Made by a program: the position numbers and the translations under genes. The notes under the pieces were generated by a model. The model had not been told where the DNA came from, did no database searches, and saw only the letters and a program-made list of their open reading frames with translations. A stretch of 64,000 nt of DNA from Viola odorata (Eukaryota > Streptophyta > Magnoliopsida > Malpighiales > Violaceae). Location: positions 72,278,367-72,342,366 of the forward strand of contig OY829540.1 in the NCBI GenBank assembly GCA_963691705.1. Direction: 5' to 3'. The first letter of the stretch is position 1; each line of letters starts with the position of its first letter. Positions 11,045-22,514 of the stretch are shown here, one piece after another.

Positions 11045-11281
11045 TACCCTCCGTCTATAAATAACTGTCGCTTTGACTTTGGGCACGCATTTTAAAAAGG
11101 CCGGATGACTCACTATTTGAGACAATTTTGCCCCGAATTTTTTCTCGGACGTACGTTAAGGAACAACGTACGTTTCGAAAAAAAAGTACGGAATTTTTTT
11201 AGGTCAAATAGTGAGTCATTCGACCTCTTTAAAATGCGTGCCCAAAATCAAAGCGTTCATTAAAAATGTACGGAGGGAGTA
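11045..11281. mobile_element. Stowaway-like MITE A
   Basis: Ends are (TA)CCCTCCGTC and GACGGAGGGAG-like (TA), about 237 bases. It is nearly a full hairpin with an inner CGTACGTT/AACGTACG region and the ACTCACTATTTGA motif on both arms. A TA dinucleotide flanks each side. Confidence 0.85.
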
Positions 11282-12200
11282 TAATATACAGTTGTGGAGT
11301 GGTACCCCACCTAATATATACAATTCATAGAAAAGAAAACGATAGTGTTCATTACTGTGCAATGGAAGGATTTCAATTTGAAGACATTGCAAATTGAGAT
11401 AGGTTAATAATTTTCGCAACTAACCAGCTTTTGGTCAACGGTACCCTTATTCTTATTTTATTTATTGTTTCTAAAAATTACTCTTTTCTGATTGGATATG
11501 CACAAAGACTTTGGAAAGTTTTTCATTAATTATTTTATTTTATATGAATAATACATCTCATTTTGAAATCTCCAGATTATCAAACGATCTACTTATATTA
11601 TTGTAATATGATTTGTTGCTTACTATATACTCCCTCTGGCCAAAACAAATGACTTCCTCGCATTCCAATATTCAGTAGGGAACGCATATCGAGGAGGCCG
11701 GATGACTCACTATTTGACCCCAAAAAATTCCGTACTTTTTTTCTAACGTACGTTAATCCTTAACGTACTTCCTCGAAAAAATTAGGGGTAAAATTGTCTC
11801 AAATAGTGACTGTTCCGGTCGTTTTAAGATACGTGCCGAAACAGTAAAAGTAAATGCTAAAACGACGTTTGTTACGCCCCGGAGGGAGTAATAATATATC
11901 CGCCAAAATGATCTATTTTTTTTATGGCAAGATAAATAGTTAAATACTCTCTTTAATACAGCTGTTGTCAATACCTACGCTACCTTAGGGTAAAACACTA
12001 TAATAATTGATCTGACGGTTGGATTGAGCTGAAATTTGACAGGCAAGTTTCAATTATGATTTGAATTAAATTAGAAATTAATTTATACTATGTTTTACTA
12101 ATTCAAATTAGTTTTTTTTATGGCGAGATAAATACTCTTTTTAATACAGCGGTTGTGCATACCTACGCCACACTATATACAATTCATAGAAAAAGTAATA
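11282..12200. repeat. Second copy of the 9590-10060 repeat, carrying MITE B
   Basis: It repeats the 'tatacagttgtggagtgg' to 'atacaattcatagaa' segment. It contains the inserted MITE at 11628-11890 and additional sequence at about 11990-12110 that the first copy lacks. Confidence 0.7.
11628..11890. mobile_element. Stowaway-like MITE B
   Basis: Ends are TACTCCCTCTGG and CCGGAGGGAGTA, about 263 bases, with hairpin arms as in MITE A. The repeat copies at about 9940 and 12900 read 'ctatataataatatatc' straight through, giving the empty site and showing TA duplication. Confidence 0.88.
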
Positions 12201-12619
12201 TTAGTGTCTTGTTAATCAACTCATCGGTTATTGCCATTAACGATATTGAAGCACGGACCGATGTGATATCTAACCTAAAAAAAATTCCTAACATATTAAA
12301 CCAAAACCTAATCCTACATCTTTTTTATGTTTAAAAAAAGTTGCTTGGGGTAAGGAATAGGTCAAGTCATAATCACTTGCAATTAGATAAAATCAATGCA
12401 AGTCCTGTCATTATTTAAGTCTATAAAATTAAAATATTTTACATCTTATTCTAAAATATTATGCCTTATAAACAACACGTAATGACAACCAACTATAATG
12501 TTTCAACAATAAACAATTAAATTGTTGATTAAAACTCAAATTTTATAATAAAAACATCATATTCCCTTTCTGTTTCCGTTGAACCAATATGAATCGAAAT
12601 TAGGACCGTCAAATAATGA

Positions 12620-12985
12620 GTCATTACTGTGCAATGGAAGGATTTCAATTTGAAGACTATGCAAATTGAGATAGGTTAATAATTTTCGCAACTAACAAGC
12701 TTTTGGTCAACGATACCCTTATTCTTATTTTATTTATTGTTTCTAAAAAATACTCTTTTCTGATTGGATATGCACAAAGACTTTCGAAAGTTTTTAATTA
12801 ATTATTTTATTTTATATGAATAAAAATTATATCTCATTTTGAAATCTCGAAGTTATCAAACCATCTATTTACATTATTGTAAGATGATTTGTCGCTTACT
12901 ATATAATAATATATCTGCCAAAATGATCTTTTTTTTTATGGCGTGATAAATACTCTTTAATGCAGCTGTTGTGCATACCATCCAT
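12620..12985. repeat. Third copy of the local repeat
   Basis: From 'cattactgtgcaatggaagg' to 'gcagctgttgtgcatacc' it is collinear with 9655-10020 and 11345-11970 but has no MITE. No gene is seen between 12200 and 12620 either, only AT-rich sequence. Confidence 0.7.
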
Positions 12986-12989
12986 TTTT

Positions 12990-13400
12990 ATTTTATTTTT
13001 TTGAAGTTAGAGTGTCAAATAGAAACACCTATATGTGCACAATTTCATGTTGGGGCCTTAAAATGAAGTTTTAACCAAAATGGGCTTGTCACTTGATTAA
13101 ATCCTTTGGAACAGGCCCACCATGATAAGGCCCATTTCATAGCCCACGGTTAAAAGGCCTCAGGTTCGCATCCGCCCCTCTTCACTTTCTCAGCTATGAT
13201 TTATTTTTTTCTTTTCAAGTGCGATGCGGCTAGATTAGATAGATATACATGTAAAAACATACGGTGTATTTTGCATAGCCCACGGTTAAATATTTATGTA
13301 TCGTATAGTTGGATCTCCCAACTAATATAAGGGTTGCCAGTTATATATTAATGAATAGATAAATTTTAAAATTTTAAAATACTATCCATTTATGTACCGG
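12990..13400. repeat. Dispersed repeat, copy 1 (second copy at 32490-33090)
   Basis: It contains 'aacaggcccaccatgataag', 'ggcctcaggttcgcatccgc', and 'tagttggatctcccaacta' in the same order as 32490-33090. No ORF is conserved. The 'aggttcgcatcc' stretch resembles a tRNA box B, but no box A is obvious. 13400-13740 is AT-rich and may be intron of the following gene. Confidence 0.8.
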
Positions 13401-13740
13401 TGAGATAAATATTTAAAAGGGTAAGATACAGAGGTACGAGAAAAATAGTAAATAATAATAATAAAACAACCTACCTACTATGTATACTTTCTGCTTTTTT
13501 TGTATTCTAGCATTATTTTTTGAACTTTTAATCATGAATAAAACATTAAAAGAGTGATAATGGATAAGAGATGACAAGTATTATTGTCACCAAAAATAGG
13601 AAAACAAATTATTATATAAAAATTGCTTCAAAATAGAGACATTCATTTCTTTAGGCAAGTCTAGTTTCCGTCCAGAGTTCAGAAACTTCTAAAGTTAGCA
13701 AAATTTAAAATGATAAACAAAGTTGTTCCACTTGCTCAAG

Positions 13741-15787
13741 AAAACTGATGAAATCGAACCCAGTAAAGGAAATGACCCATCCGTTCAGATTTCTCACGGG
13801 TGGCCTGAGTGGGTGGACTTGATGGAGCTGTTGTTGAAGAGAGAATACTTGGAAGAATCCCATGGAAACCTATTTCGTAGCGGGGAATTAGGCGCCAAGG
13901 AAGCTAACAGCATTAGAACTGCGTGTCTTAATTTGGCACGGGAGAGGTCTTGGCTTATAAGGTAATGGGACGTGGGTTTTAATAGATTGGAGAACCGCAA
14001 TGGTGTTGGTTTGTTGATTTTGAATAGTAGGTGTCACTTTTCGCGTTTCTCAGGTCCTGTTTCACGTGTGCGCACGCAAGCTGTTTGATTTTGTGCTTAC
14101 GTGAGATTGAATATTCTCTTTCTCACACAGTAATAAAATACATTTGTTATTGCTGGCAGGTACTTCTCTAGGAAAGATATCCAGGTTATTGCAGGATGCG
14201 GCTGCCCAAGCAGAGATAGGAAAGTTGTCAATTCTGGGAAGCGTCTAAGAGCTCATGTGGGCATCCATGAAGGAAATGTATGTGCCGAAAAAAACATTTT
14301 AGTTGTTCAGAAATTAGTTGTCATTGATCTTATTTAACTTGGATAAGGATCTAATGTAGGTTTGCAGTTCTTGCAATTTGAGAGGGGACTGTGATAGGGC
14401 GTATGTTAAGGTACGCGAAGATGAGGGTGGGAGGACTGTAGATGTCATGCGCATTTTATTGACACATGGTCTTGATTCCATTGCCGGTACATTGGAGAAC
14501 AAGGTGTGTCAAAACAAAATCATTGAAGAATCAGTGCAAAGACTGCTGAGAGAAATGGTGGATTATGGCAGCCAGGAACTTGGGGATGGTCTCTCAAACG
14601 GTAGATACTTCCAAGGGGGTGTACCTGTTCCAGAGGCAAATGTTCCGATGGAGCAAGGTGATTGGCTTTGCCCCAAGTAATTGACAGCTTCCCTTGTGAC
14701 AATTTTAAAAGACTTAGCTGTTGACGCTTTTTGATTGATATGTTTTTGAACTGACTACTTTTATTGATCAGGGGTAACGTTTTTCAGTTTTCTTTGCATT
14801 TTACAGATGCAGCTTCCTCAGTTTGGCAAGAAATATTAGGTGTTTGCGTTGTGACAGCTTGTTTGAAGATAGACTGAAGCAACTAAATGACGGCCTGGAT
14901 CACCTTCCATTGAAGAAAGGAGACTGGATCTGTGAAAGGTAGATGCAATTTCAGTTTGTGTTACGTTTTAATACTTTCGATTTCTTACTGGGACCTGCAA
15001 CTTTTACAGATGCAATTTCTTCAACTTTGCAAAGAATACAAGATGTTTGCAATGCAAAGAGAAGCCTCCAAAACGGCTGCTTAGTCCTGGAGAATGGGAG
15101 TGCGATTCGTGAGTTATCTTCTGTTACATTTATGTAACTTCAATAGGTTTTCTTTTAATATGGAAGCATATATACAAATTGAAATCCATGTTGGACAGGT
15201 GCAACTACATCAATTTTAGAAAAAACATGAAGTGCTTGAAATGCGACCATAGATGTGCAAAGGCATCAAATGCTTCAAAGATTTCTACTCAGCTTGAACC
15301 TGGCCATGGAAGCAATCTCAATCTACAAAAGATGAGGTCTTTTGCTAGTGAAAATGACAGCTATGATGACAGAACTGTAGGACCAGACAGCCAGAATAAA
15401 AGCAGAGGTTCAGGTATTTGGAGATTTGTTGATGATAACAGTCACTCTACATCAAGGAATGATGGTTCTGGATTTCTAGATTTCCCGATAGTGGGAGGTA
15501 AGAGCAGCTTGTCTCAAAATGCACAAAAAAGGGAGAAATGGAAGCAATATATGTTAGAGATGACAAGAAATGCTATGAGAACAAAAGGAAATGATTTCCC
15601 GATTGCCAGAGGTAAGAGCAGTTTGTCAGCGATTGCACAGGAAAGAGAGATCCTAGAAAGGAAAGGACGATGCATGAGAACAAAAGATGAGGAGGACTTC
15701 AGGTGTGCCAATACTCAAGGTAGTTTAAAGTATATTGAATCCAATAATGATGATGATATGGCTGAATGGTTTGGGCAGGGAAAATAA
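13741..15787 (+). CDS. VAR3-like RanBP2-type zinc-finger protein (first exon not found)
   Basis: Exons are 13741-13961, 14160-14277, 14360-14676, 14807-14938, 15010-15108 and 15199-15787; all phases join and give about 491 codons. Three RanBP2 zinc fingers are visible: DWLCPKCSFLSLARNIRCLR, DWICERCNFFNFAKNTRCLQ and EWECDSCNYINFRKNMKCLK, each W-X-C-X2-C-X10-C-X2-C. Upstream lies SHGWPEWVDLMELLLKREYL and a conserved CSSCNLRGDCDRAY segment. These match the VAR3 family, plastid proteins needed for normal chloroplast and palisade development in Arabidopsis. The C-terminus is low-complexity with two GNDFPIARGKSSLS-like repeats. Exon 1, with the targeting sequence, is not visible upstream on the plus strand. 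A matching one occurs in the pseudogene at 48851. The gene is either 5'-truncated or starts beyond this window's visible exons. Confidence 0.82.
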
Positions 15788-16890
15788 GCAGAAACTAGAA
15801 TTCTGTTGTTTTGCACCATAGGAATGCTGGACCAAAATGTATTACGAGAAATTGGAAGTAGATTATAGTTTACAGGAATAATAGTGTCGGCTTCCAACTT
15901 CCAAGTCCTGCAACGTAGCAGCCAGCTCTATCCATTCCCTTCTAATCAAACTGAGAACAGGAAAAGAAGAAAAAAGAAAAGACCTTATAATTTTCTATTT
16001 TTTAAAAAGAAAATCCTACTCCAAACTTCAATTTTGAACTCTATAATTTAAAAATAAATGCAATTTGATGTTTCTACTTTATAGTGTCTTAAAAAGTTCA
16101 GAAAAAATAGTAAAAATAAAATATATAAATAGAGAAATAATGTAAAAAATGTGGTAGGGGGATTGTATCGCTAAAAATTGAATAAATTGAATAAGTGAAA
16201 TGGAGAAGAGATAGAATTTTAAATTAAAAAAATTATCTAAACCATTTTTTACATTTTTTTCCTCCGATTATTATAATTTTTTACAATCTTTACCATTTTT
16301 TTAAAAAAAATAACCGATAAATAGGTCAACGTTACAATTTCTAGAAAATTATAAGGCATTAAACGGTAAGTTTTAAAATTATGAGTTCGAAGTGAAATAT
16401 TTTGAAACTGTAATAAATTTCATGGAAAATTTTCAAACTAATTATTGCTAAAAACATTTTTTTCCTTTTTTTCAAAATGTATAAGAGTCTCATGGAGCAA
16501 TAATCAATACTAACAAACAATAAAAAAAAAAAACAGAAGCCATCATCACCAAACTTCATTTTATTTGCATATAACTATATTATAGGTAAGCACGCACGCT
16601 ATCACCTAACTTTAATGTGAAATAACAGTCATGATCACGTGTCCTCCTCCAACCCAAGTTATAATCATGCATGTGCAAAAGGAGTGCAATCATTGATAAA
16701 CCCACATGCGAACATAATTAATTATAAATAGCCCAATAGATTTATCAATATATATCTTTAAATTTTAAAAAAATGGAGGTTAAACTTAAGATTTTATTTT
16801 AAAAAATAATTTTATTATACCTTTTTTATTGTACAAGAAAGATTTTTAGTATAAATCAAACTCAATCTACCTTATAAAATAGAAATGTAC

Positions 16891-17010
16891 TACTCCCTCC
16901 GGGGACAAATAAACGACTTTTACTATTTGGACACATATCTTAAGGAAGCCGGATGATTCACTATTTAATCTAGAAAAATTTCGTATTTTTTTCGAACGTA
17001 CGTTACTTAT
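16891..17010. mobile_element. Truncated Stowaway-like MITE C (left half)
   Basis: It begins TACTCCCTCCGGGGACAAAT and runs through the inner 'cgaacgtacgtta', where similarity stops; the right half is missing. Confidence 0.7.
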
Positions 17011-17221
17011 TTTTCCATTCTTAAAGTTACAAAAAAAAATGTTCAATTTTTTTTTTATATTTTCTATGGCAACTTAATCTATGATGCATCATCTTATGAA
17101 AAATTGATGACACTGACCTTTTTTTACCGAAAAAGACACCGACCTATGTAGCAAATGGCACGTGAGCAATTATTTATTATATTATTAATAGAGAAAAATC
17201 TTAGATACGTTAGAAATTACT

Positions 17222-17435
17222 TACTCCCTCCATCCCAAAAGAATGACTTTTACTAATGCGATGACTCACTATTTGATCCTAAAAAATTTCATACTTTTTT
17301 TCGAACGTACGTTAATCCTTAATGTACTTTCGAGAAAAAATTAGGGGCAAAATTGTATCAAATAGTGAGTCATCCAACTGTTTTGAGATGCGTGCCGGAA
17401 TAGTAAGAGTCATTCTTTTGGGGAAGGAGAGAGTA
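17222..17435. mobile_element. Stowaway-like MITE D
   Basis: Ends are TACTCCCTCCATCCC and GGGGAAGGAGAGAGTA, about 214 bases, with a hairpin carrying the same inner 'gaacgtacgttaa' palindrome as the other copies. Confidence 0.8.
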
Positions 17436-18664
17436 CTTTTTTACTAAAAAAATCTGACACGTGACAATTAGTTGAAATTTATGCTTCCTATATTAGGTTA
17501 TGTTTAATTAATAAGTGAAATATAATTTCGTCAATTTTTATGTGAAAAAATACCGAGTGATGAGGTATCTCTGATGTACCTAATTTTTTTTTTACTATTA
17601 CTAGTCCTTGCTTATTTTTAAAAATCTTAAATAATTTCTTCACAAAAAAAAAAACTTCGATAAAATATTACAACTGTCGATTACTGTATTAGTTGGGTAA
17701 AGCGTACGACGTGGTTGATTGGTGTTTTGAGCTACGTGTTAGATGATGGCGTAAGTGGTAGATAACACCGTTAAAAGGCTGCTTGTCGACTTCAACCTTA
17801 TGCGTCAAGCATTGCCTCATTTGATCACCCACTTCCTGCCACGTGGAAGATCTTGATTAGCTCCCTTGCCATGTGGCTGATCTTTATTAGTGCTTCATTA
17901 TTAATTTCTCTATCTCCTTTCTTTTACATCATTTAAAAAAAAAACATACACTAGCTAGTTAAACTACCAAATAAAAAAACTTCAAATTCGAGCCGCCCCA
18001 ATAAATATGCCTCTATTTATATTATAAATTCGTAATTTTCTTCATTATATTATTAATTATTATTATAATATCAATCGAACTCATAACCTATACTATAACA
18101 ACGACATGCATTAATTAGTTGAACTAGGATCTTATTGTGATGTCATAAAAAAAACCTGAAAAATAACAAAAAAAACCTGAATAAAAGAGAAGAATGTGAC
18201 AATCGGATAAAGCATATGGTTATATAGTGTCAAGTTCTACCGCACATTGCTTTGTATTTAACCATAAGATTGATTCAACGGCCGGGGTGGATGTTAAGGT
18301 GGAGTGAAATTTCGATGATCTACGTATAGATAGACTGATCAATGACTAGCTTATTAGTTAAATTGGCCGATTTGATCAAATTCTAACAGTAATTAATATC
18401 GTCTAATAAAACTCAAGACCCAACTCATCTTATTTTACTATTTTACCCGATTCGAGTTTGAAATAGTCGATGTCTAATATGATGATCATATATCAGATGA
18501 CTTTGACGAGAAATAAATAGATAAGATTGAGTGTATATTTCGTTGCTAATTGCCATTTAAATTCTTGTATTTTTAATGGTAATTGTACTTATTAGAGTTA
18601 TAAATTGTTTGTTATCTTTACAGGAAAGTGACTTCAGGATAATTCTGAAAGAAAGGAGCTAGTT

Positions 18665-18907
18665 ATGGACCCTTTTAGCTGGAAGATTCGCAATTCAGAA
18701 TTAGAGGACTAGAGCAGGACAAGAATATTTTCTTGAGGCAAGATTTTTCTCATGGCCAATTCGATTCTGCTAGAAGGATTGAGCCCAACTTCTGATGCCT
18801 ATAACGGAAGGGAGAAGCTGTGTTGGCGCGAGCTTCCAAGTTTGAACAAAGACAACCTCAAGGAATCCTACTCCTCTTGTTATCTCTTTTGGATAGGATA
18901 CATTTAA
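18665..18907 (+). pseudogene. Unit 1 version of the 82-codon ORF, interrupted
   Basis: The sequence is collinear with the ORFs of units 2 and 3 but has an in-frame TAG where they have CAG ('gaggactagagcagg') and a further TGA ('tcttgaggcaag'). Confidence 0.5.
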
Positions 18908-19849
18908 TTTAGTTTAAATTTAGAATTAAAAACAATTGGTTGGAGATAATCAAAGAAAGAAAAAACTGCTTAACCTCGACTTGAATTATTGACAACTTTA
19001 TCTTTTTTCTTTTCGGATTCTTTAACTTCTGCCTTGGTTTTTCACGCTCTGAACTTCATCTTCTTCCTTGTTTCAAGGAATTTTTTTATGCAATTTTATT
19101 CCAATATTTTATTCCTTCTTCTTGGTTTTTATTATCAATATTTCTAGTGATAAAATAATGATACTAAATTATGGTAATTATTTATGGTGTCAATTGCATT
19201 ACTCGATCTCGTGAATTTTAACGAAAATATGAGTCAACGGTAAAATCTTTTTAACTTTTTTTTAAAATTATTTCAAGAAAATAATGATGTATATTATAAT
19301 TGTTATCTCGAACTAATTAAAAGATATCGATAATATTGAAAGAATTTTTTTAGTTTATAAAATTGTAACACAACTGGTTAGTGTATGCTCTATTTATAAG
19401 ATAGATCATGGGTCCGATTCATTGTGAGGTGAGGAATATGATTTTAAAACATGAAATATCTTTAGAATGGGACGGGTCATTACCTTAGTATTGATTTTTT
19501 AGGGGGAAAAAACAAATTTGATGTTTAACGAATAAATTTATTAGTAGTTCATTCTTTTCTATCTTAAGAGAGATTTCATTTTTATTTAAATAAATAATTA
19601 TTAAATGAAATATAATTTATTTTACTATTTTACCCGATTCAAGTTTAAAATAGTCGATATCTAATATGACGATCATATATCAGATGACTTTGACAAGAAA
19701 TAAATAGATAAGATTGATTGGGTGTATATTTCGTTGCTAATTTCCATTTAAATCCTTGTGTTTTTAATGGTAATTGCACATATTAGAGCTATAAACTGTT
19801 TGTTATCTTTGCAGGAAAGTGACTTCAGGATAATTCTAGAAGAAAGGAG

Positions 19850-20098
19850 GTGATTATGGGCCCTTTTAGCTGGAAGATTCGCAATTCAGAATTAGAGGAC
19901 CAGAGCAGGGCAAGAATATTTTCTTGGGGTAAGATTTTTCTCATGGCCAATTCGACCCTGCTAGAAGGATTGAGCCCGACTTCTGAAGCCCATAACAGAA
20001 GGGAGAAGCTGTGTTGGCGCGAGCTTCCAAGTTTGAACAAAGACAACCTCAAGGAGTCCTACTCCTCTTGTTATCTCTTTTGGATAGGATACATCTAA
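19850..20098 (+). CDS. Small ORF of tandem unit 2, function unknown
   Basis: 82 codons, beginning MIMGPFSWKIRNSELEDQSR and ending LFWIGYI. I recognise no domain, signal peptide or membrane segment. A consensus-like acceptor (TTTGCAG at about 19808-19814) stands about 35 bases upstream, so this could be an exon of something larger or a non-coding duplicate. It differs from the unit 3 product by a single residue (Arg/Gly). That agreement mainly reflects recent duplication and does not prove coding. Confidence 0.2.
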   Translation: MIMGPFSWKIRNSELEDQSRARIFSWGKIFLMANSTLLEGLSPTSEAHNRREKLCWRELPSLNKDNLKESYSSCYLFWIGYI

Positions 20099-20311
20099 TT
20101 TAGTTTTAAATTTAGAATTAAAAACAATTGGTTGGAGATAATCAAAGAAAGAAAAAACTGCTTAACCTCTACTTGAATTATTGACAACTTATCTTTTTTC
20201 TTTTCGAATTTTTTAGCTTCTGTCTTGGTTTTTCACGCTCTGAACTTCATCTTCTTCCTTGTTTCAAGGAATTCTTTTATGCAATTTTATTCCTTCTTCC
20301 TGGTTTTTATT

Positions 20312-20315
<4 letters not shown>

Positions 20316-20361
<46 letters not shown>
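20316..20361. repeat. (AT)n microsatellite, about 46 bases
   Basis: A pure TA run in tandem unit 2. The same position has only about 11 bases of TA in unit 3 (21548) and none in unit 1, which explains most of the length difference between units. Confidence 0.95.
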
Positions 20362-20364
<3 letters not shown>

Positions 20365-21081
20365 ATAATCAATATTTCTAGTGATAAAATAATGATACTA
20401 AATTATGGTAATTATTTATGCTGTCAATTGCATTACTCGATCTCGTGAATTTTAACAAAAATATGAGTCAACGGTAAAATCTTTTTAACATTTTTTAAAT
20501 TATTTCAAGAAAATAATGATGTATATTATAATTGTTATCTCGAACCAATTAAAAGATATCGATAATATTGAAAGAATTTTTTTAGTTTATAAAATTGTAA
20601 CACAACTGGTTAGTGTATGCTCTATTTATAAGATAGATCATGGGTTCGATTCATTGTGAGGTGAGGAATATGATTTTAAAACATGAAATATCTTTAGACT
20701 GGGACGGGCCATTACCTTAGTATTGATTTTTTAGGGGGAAAAAACAAATTTGATGTTTAACGAATAAATTTATTAGTAGTTCATTCTTTTCTATCTTAAG
20801 AGAGATTTCATTTTTATTTAAATAAATGATTATTAAATGAAATATAATTTATTTTACTATTTTACCCGATTCGAGTTTGAAATAGTCGATATCTAATATG
20901 ACGATCATATATCAGATGACTTTGACGAGAAATAAATAGATAAGATTGATTGGGTGTATATTTCGTTGCTAATTGCCATTTAAATCCTTGTGTTTTTAAT
21001 GGTAATTGCACATATTAGAGCTATAAACTGTTTGTTATCTTTGCAGGAAAGTGACTTCAGGATAATTCTAGAAGAAAGGAG

Positions 21082-21330
21082 GTGATTATGGGCCCTTTTA
21101 GCTGGAAGATTCGCAATTCAGAATTAGAGGACCAGAGCAGGGCAAGAATATTTTCTTGGGGTAAGATTTTTCTCATGGCCAATTCGACTCTGCTAGAAGG
21201 ATTGAGCCCGACTTCTGAAGCCCATAACGGAAGGGAGAAGCTGTGTTGGCGCGAGCTTCCAAGTTTGAACAAAGACAACCTCAAGGAGTCCTACTCCTCT
21301 TGTTATCTCTTTTGGATAGGATACATCTAA
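21082..21330 (+). CDS. Small ORF of tandem unit 3, function unknown
   Basis: 82 codons, the same product as unit 2 except Gly for Arg at one position (NGREK against NRREK). The upstream context, including the TTTGCAG acceptor-like site, is also the same. Not recognised as any known protein. Confidence 0.2.
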   Translation: MIMGPFSWKIRNSELEDQSRARIFSWGKIFLMANSTLLEGLSPTSEAHNGREKLCWRELPSLNKDNLKESYSSCYLFWIGYI

Positions 21331-22052
21331 TTTAGTTTTAAATTTAGAATTAAAAACAATTGGTTGGAGATAATCAAAAAAAGAAAAAACTACTTAACCT
21401 CTACTTGAATTATTGACAACTTATCTTTTTTCTTTTCGGATTCTTTAGCTTCTGTCTTGGTTTTTCACGCTCTGAACTTCATCTTCTTCCTTGTTTCAAG
21501 GAATTCTTTTATGCAATTTTATTCCTTCTTCCTGGTTTTTATTTTTCATATATATATATTAATTTTATAATCAATATTTCTAGTGATAAAATAATGATAC
21601 TAAATTATGGTAATTATTTATGGTGTCAATTGCATTACTCGATCTCGTGAATTTTAACGAAAATATGAGTCAACGGTAAAATCTTTTTAACCTTTTTTAT
21701 AATTATTTCAAGAAAATAATGATGTATATTATAATTGTTATCTCGAACTAATTAAAAGATATCGATAATATTGAAAGAATTTTTTTAGTTTATAAAATTG
21801 TAACACAACTGGTTAGTGTATGCTTTATTTATGAGATAGATCATGAGTTCGATTCATAGTAAGGTGAGAAATATGATTTTAGAACTTGAAATATCTTTAG
21901 ACTGGCCGGCCCATTACCTTTGTATTGATTTTTTTTTTTTTGGGGGGGGGGACAAATTCAATGTTTAACTAATAAATTTATTAATAGTTCATTCTTTTCT
22001 ATCTTAAGAGATATTTCATTTTTATTTAAATAAATAATTATTAAACGAAATA

Positions 22053-22514
22053 CTTCATATCTAGTTAATAACTTTTTCAGTACTTTTCTTTTCCAATATG
22101 AAACCAGCCAACAGGATATAGATATGGCTGTCCATGTCTACCACGCGTACTAACTCTCTTTCTTTCTTTCTTTAATGGTCTTTCTTCCCTGAATGGTCCG
22201 CAGCAGCAGGAGCTGTTTTCTGGCTCTACGATCAAGAAAAACATTGAAGTTATAAAATCTTTCAGTTCGACTTTTATAGTTTTAATTTTTCTAAATATTT
22301 TTAAAAAAATTATTAATATTTTTATCTTTAATTGAGATGAACTTAATAATATTTGTATGTCACTTCGGCACTTAAATGTAAAACATGAGAAGTTTTAGAG
22401 TTTTTTTAATATAATTCACCCTAAATTATATTTATAAATTAAAAGGAAAGAAAATTAAACAAGAGAAGTTTTAGAGTTTTTTTAATATAGTTCACCACAG
22501 ATTCTATTTATAAA
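22053..22514. other. 3' flank of NLR copy 2
   Basis: AT-rich with a short duplicated stretch ('gagaagttttagagtttttt' at about 22388 and 22465). No gene is seen. Confidence 0.5.

Larger units (their letters stand above)
15788..18428. other. Gene-poor region downstream of the VAR3-like gene
   Basis: The 3' UTR probably extends to about 15900, the end of similarity with the pseudogene at 49590. The rest is AT-rich and non-coding, with a partial and a complete Stowaway-like MITE (16891 and 17222). I see no other structure with confidence. Confidence 0.5.
18429..22052. repeat. Three tandem copies of a 1.2 kb unit
   Basis: Units run about 18429-19616, 19617-20848 and 20849-22052 (periods about 1190 and 1231). 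Each has, in order: 'ttttactattttacccgatt', a region ending in 'tgttatctttgcag' just before a conserved 82-codon reading frame, a T-rich tail, an AT microsatellite of variable length, and a tRNA-like box A/box B stretch. Units 2 and 3 are nearly identical; unit 1 is more diverged. No known transposon ends or protein domains were recognised. Confidence 0.9.

Noticed and set aside
17700..17900. Possible Helitron or gene fragment in a GC-richer stretch
   Set aside because: No convincing Helitron 3' hairpin-CTRR end, no open frame and no second copy.
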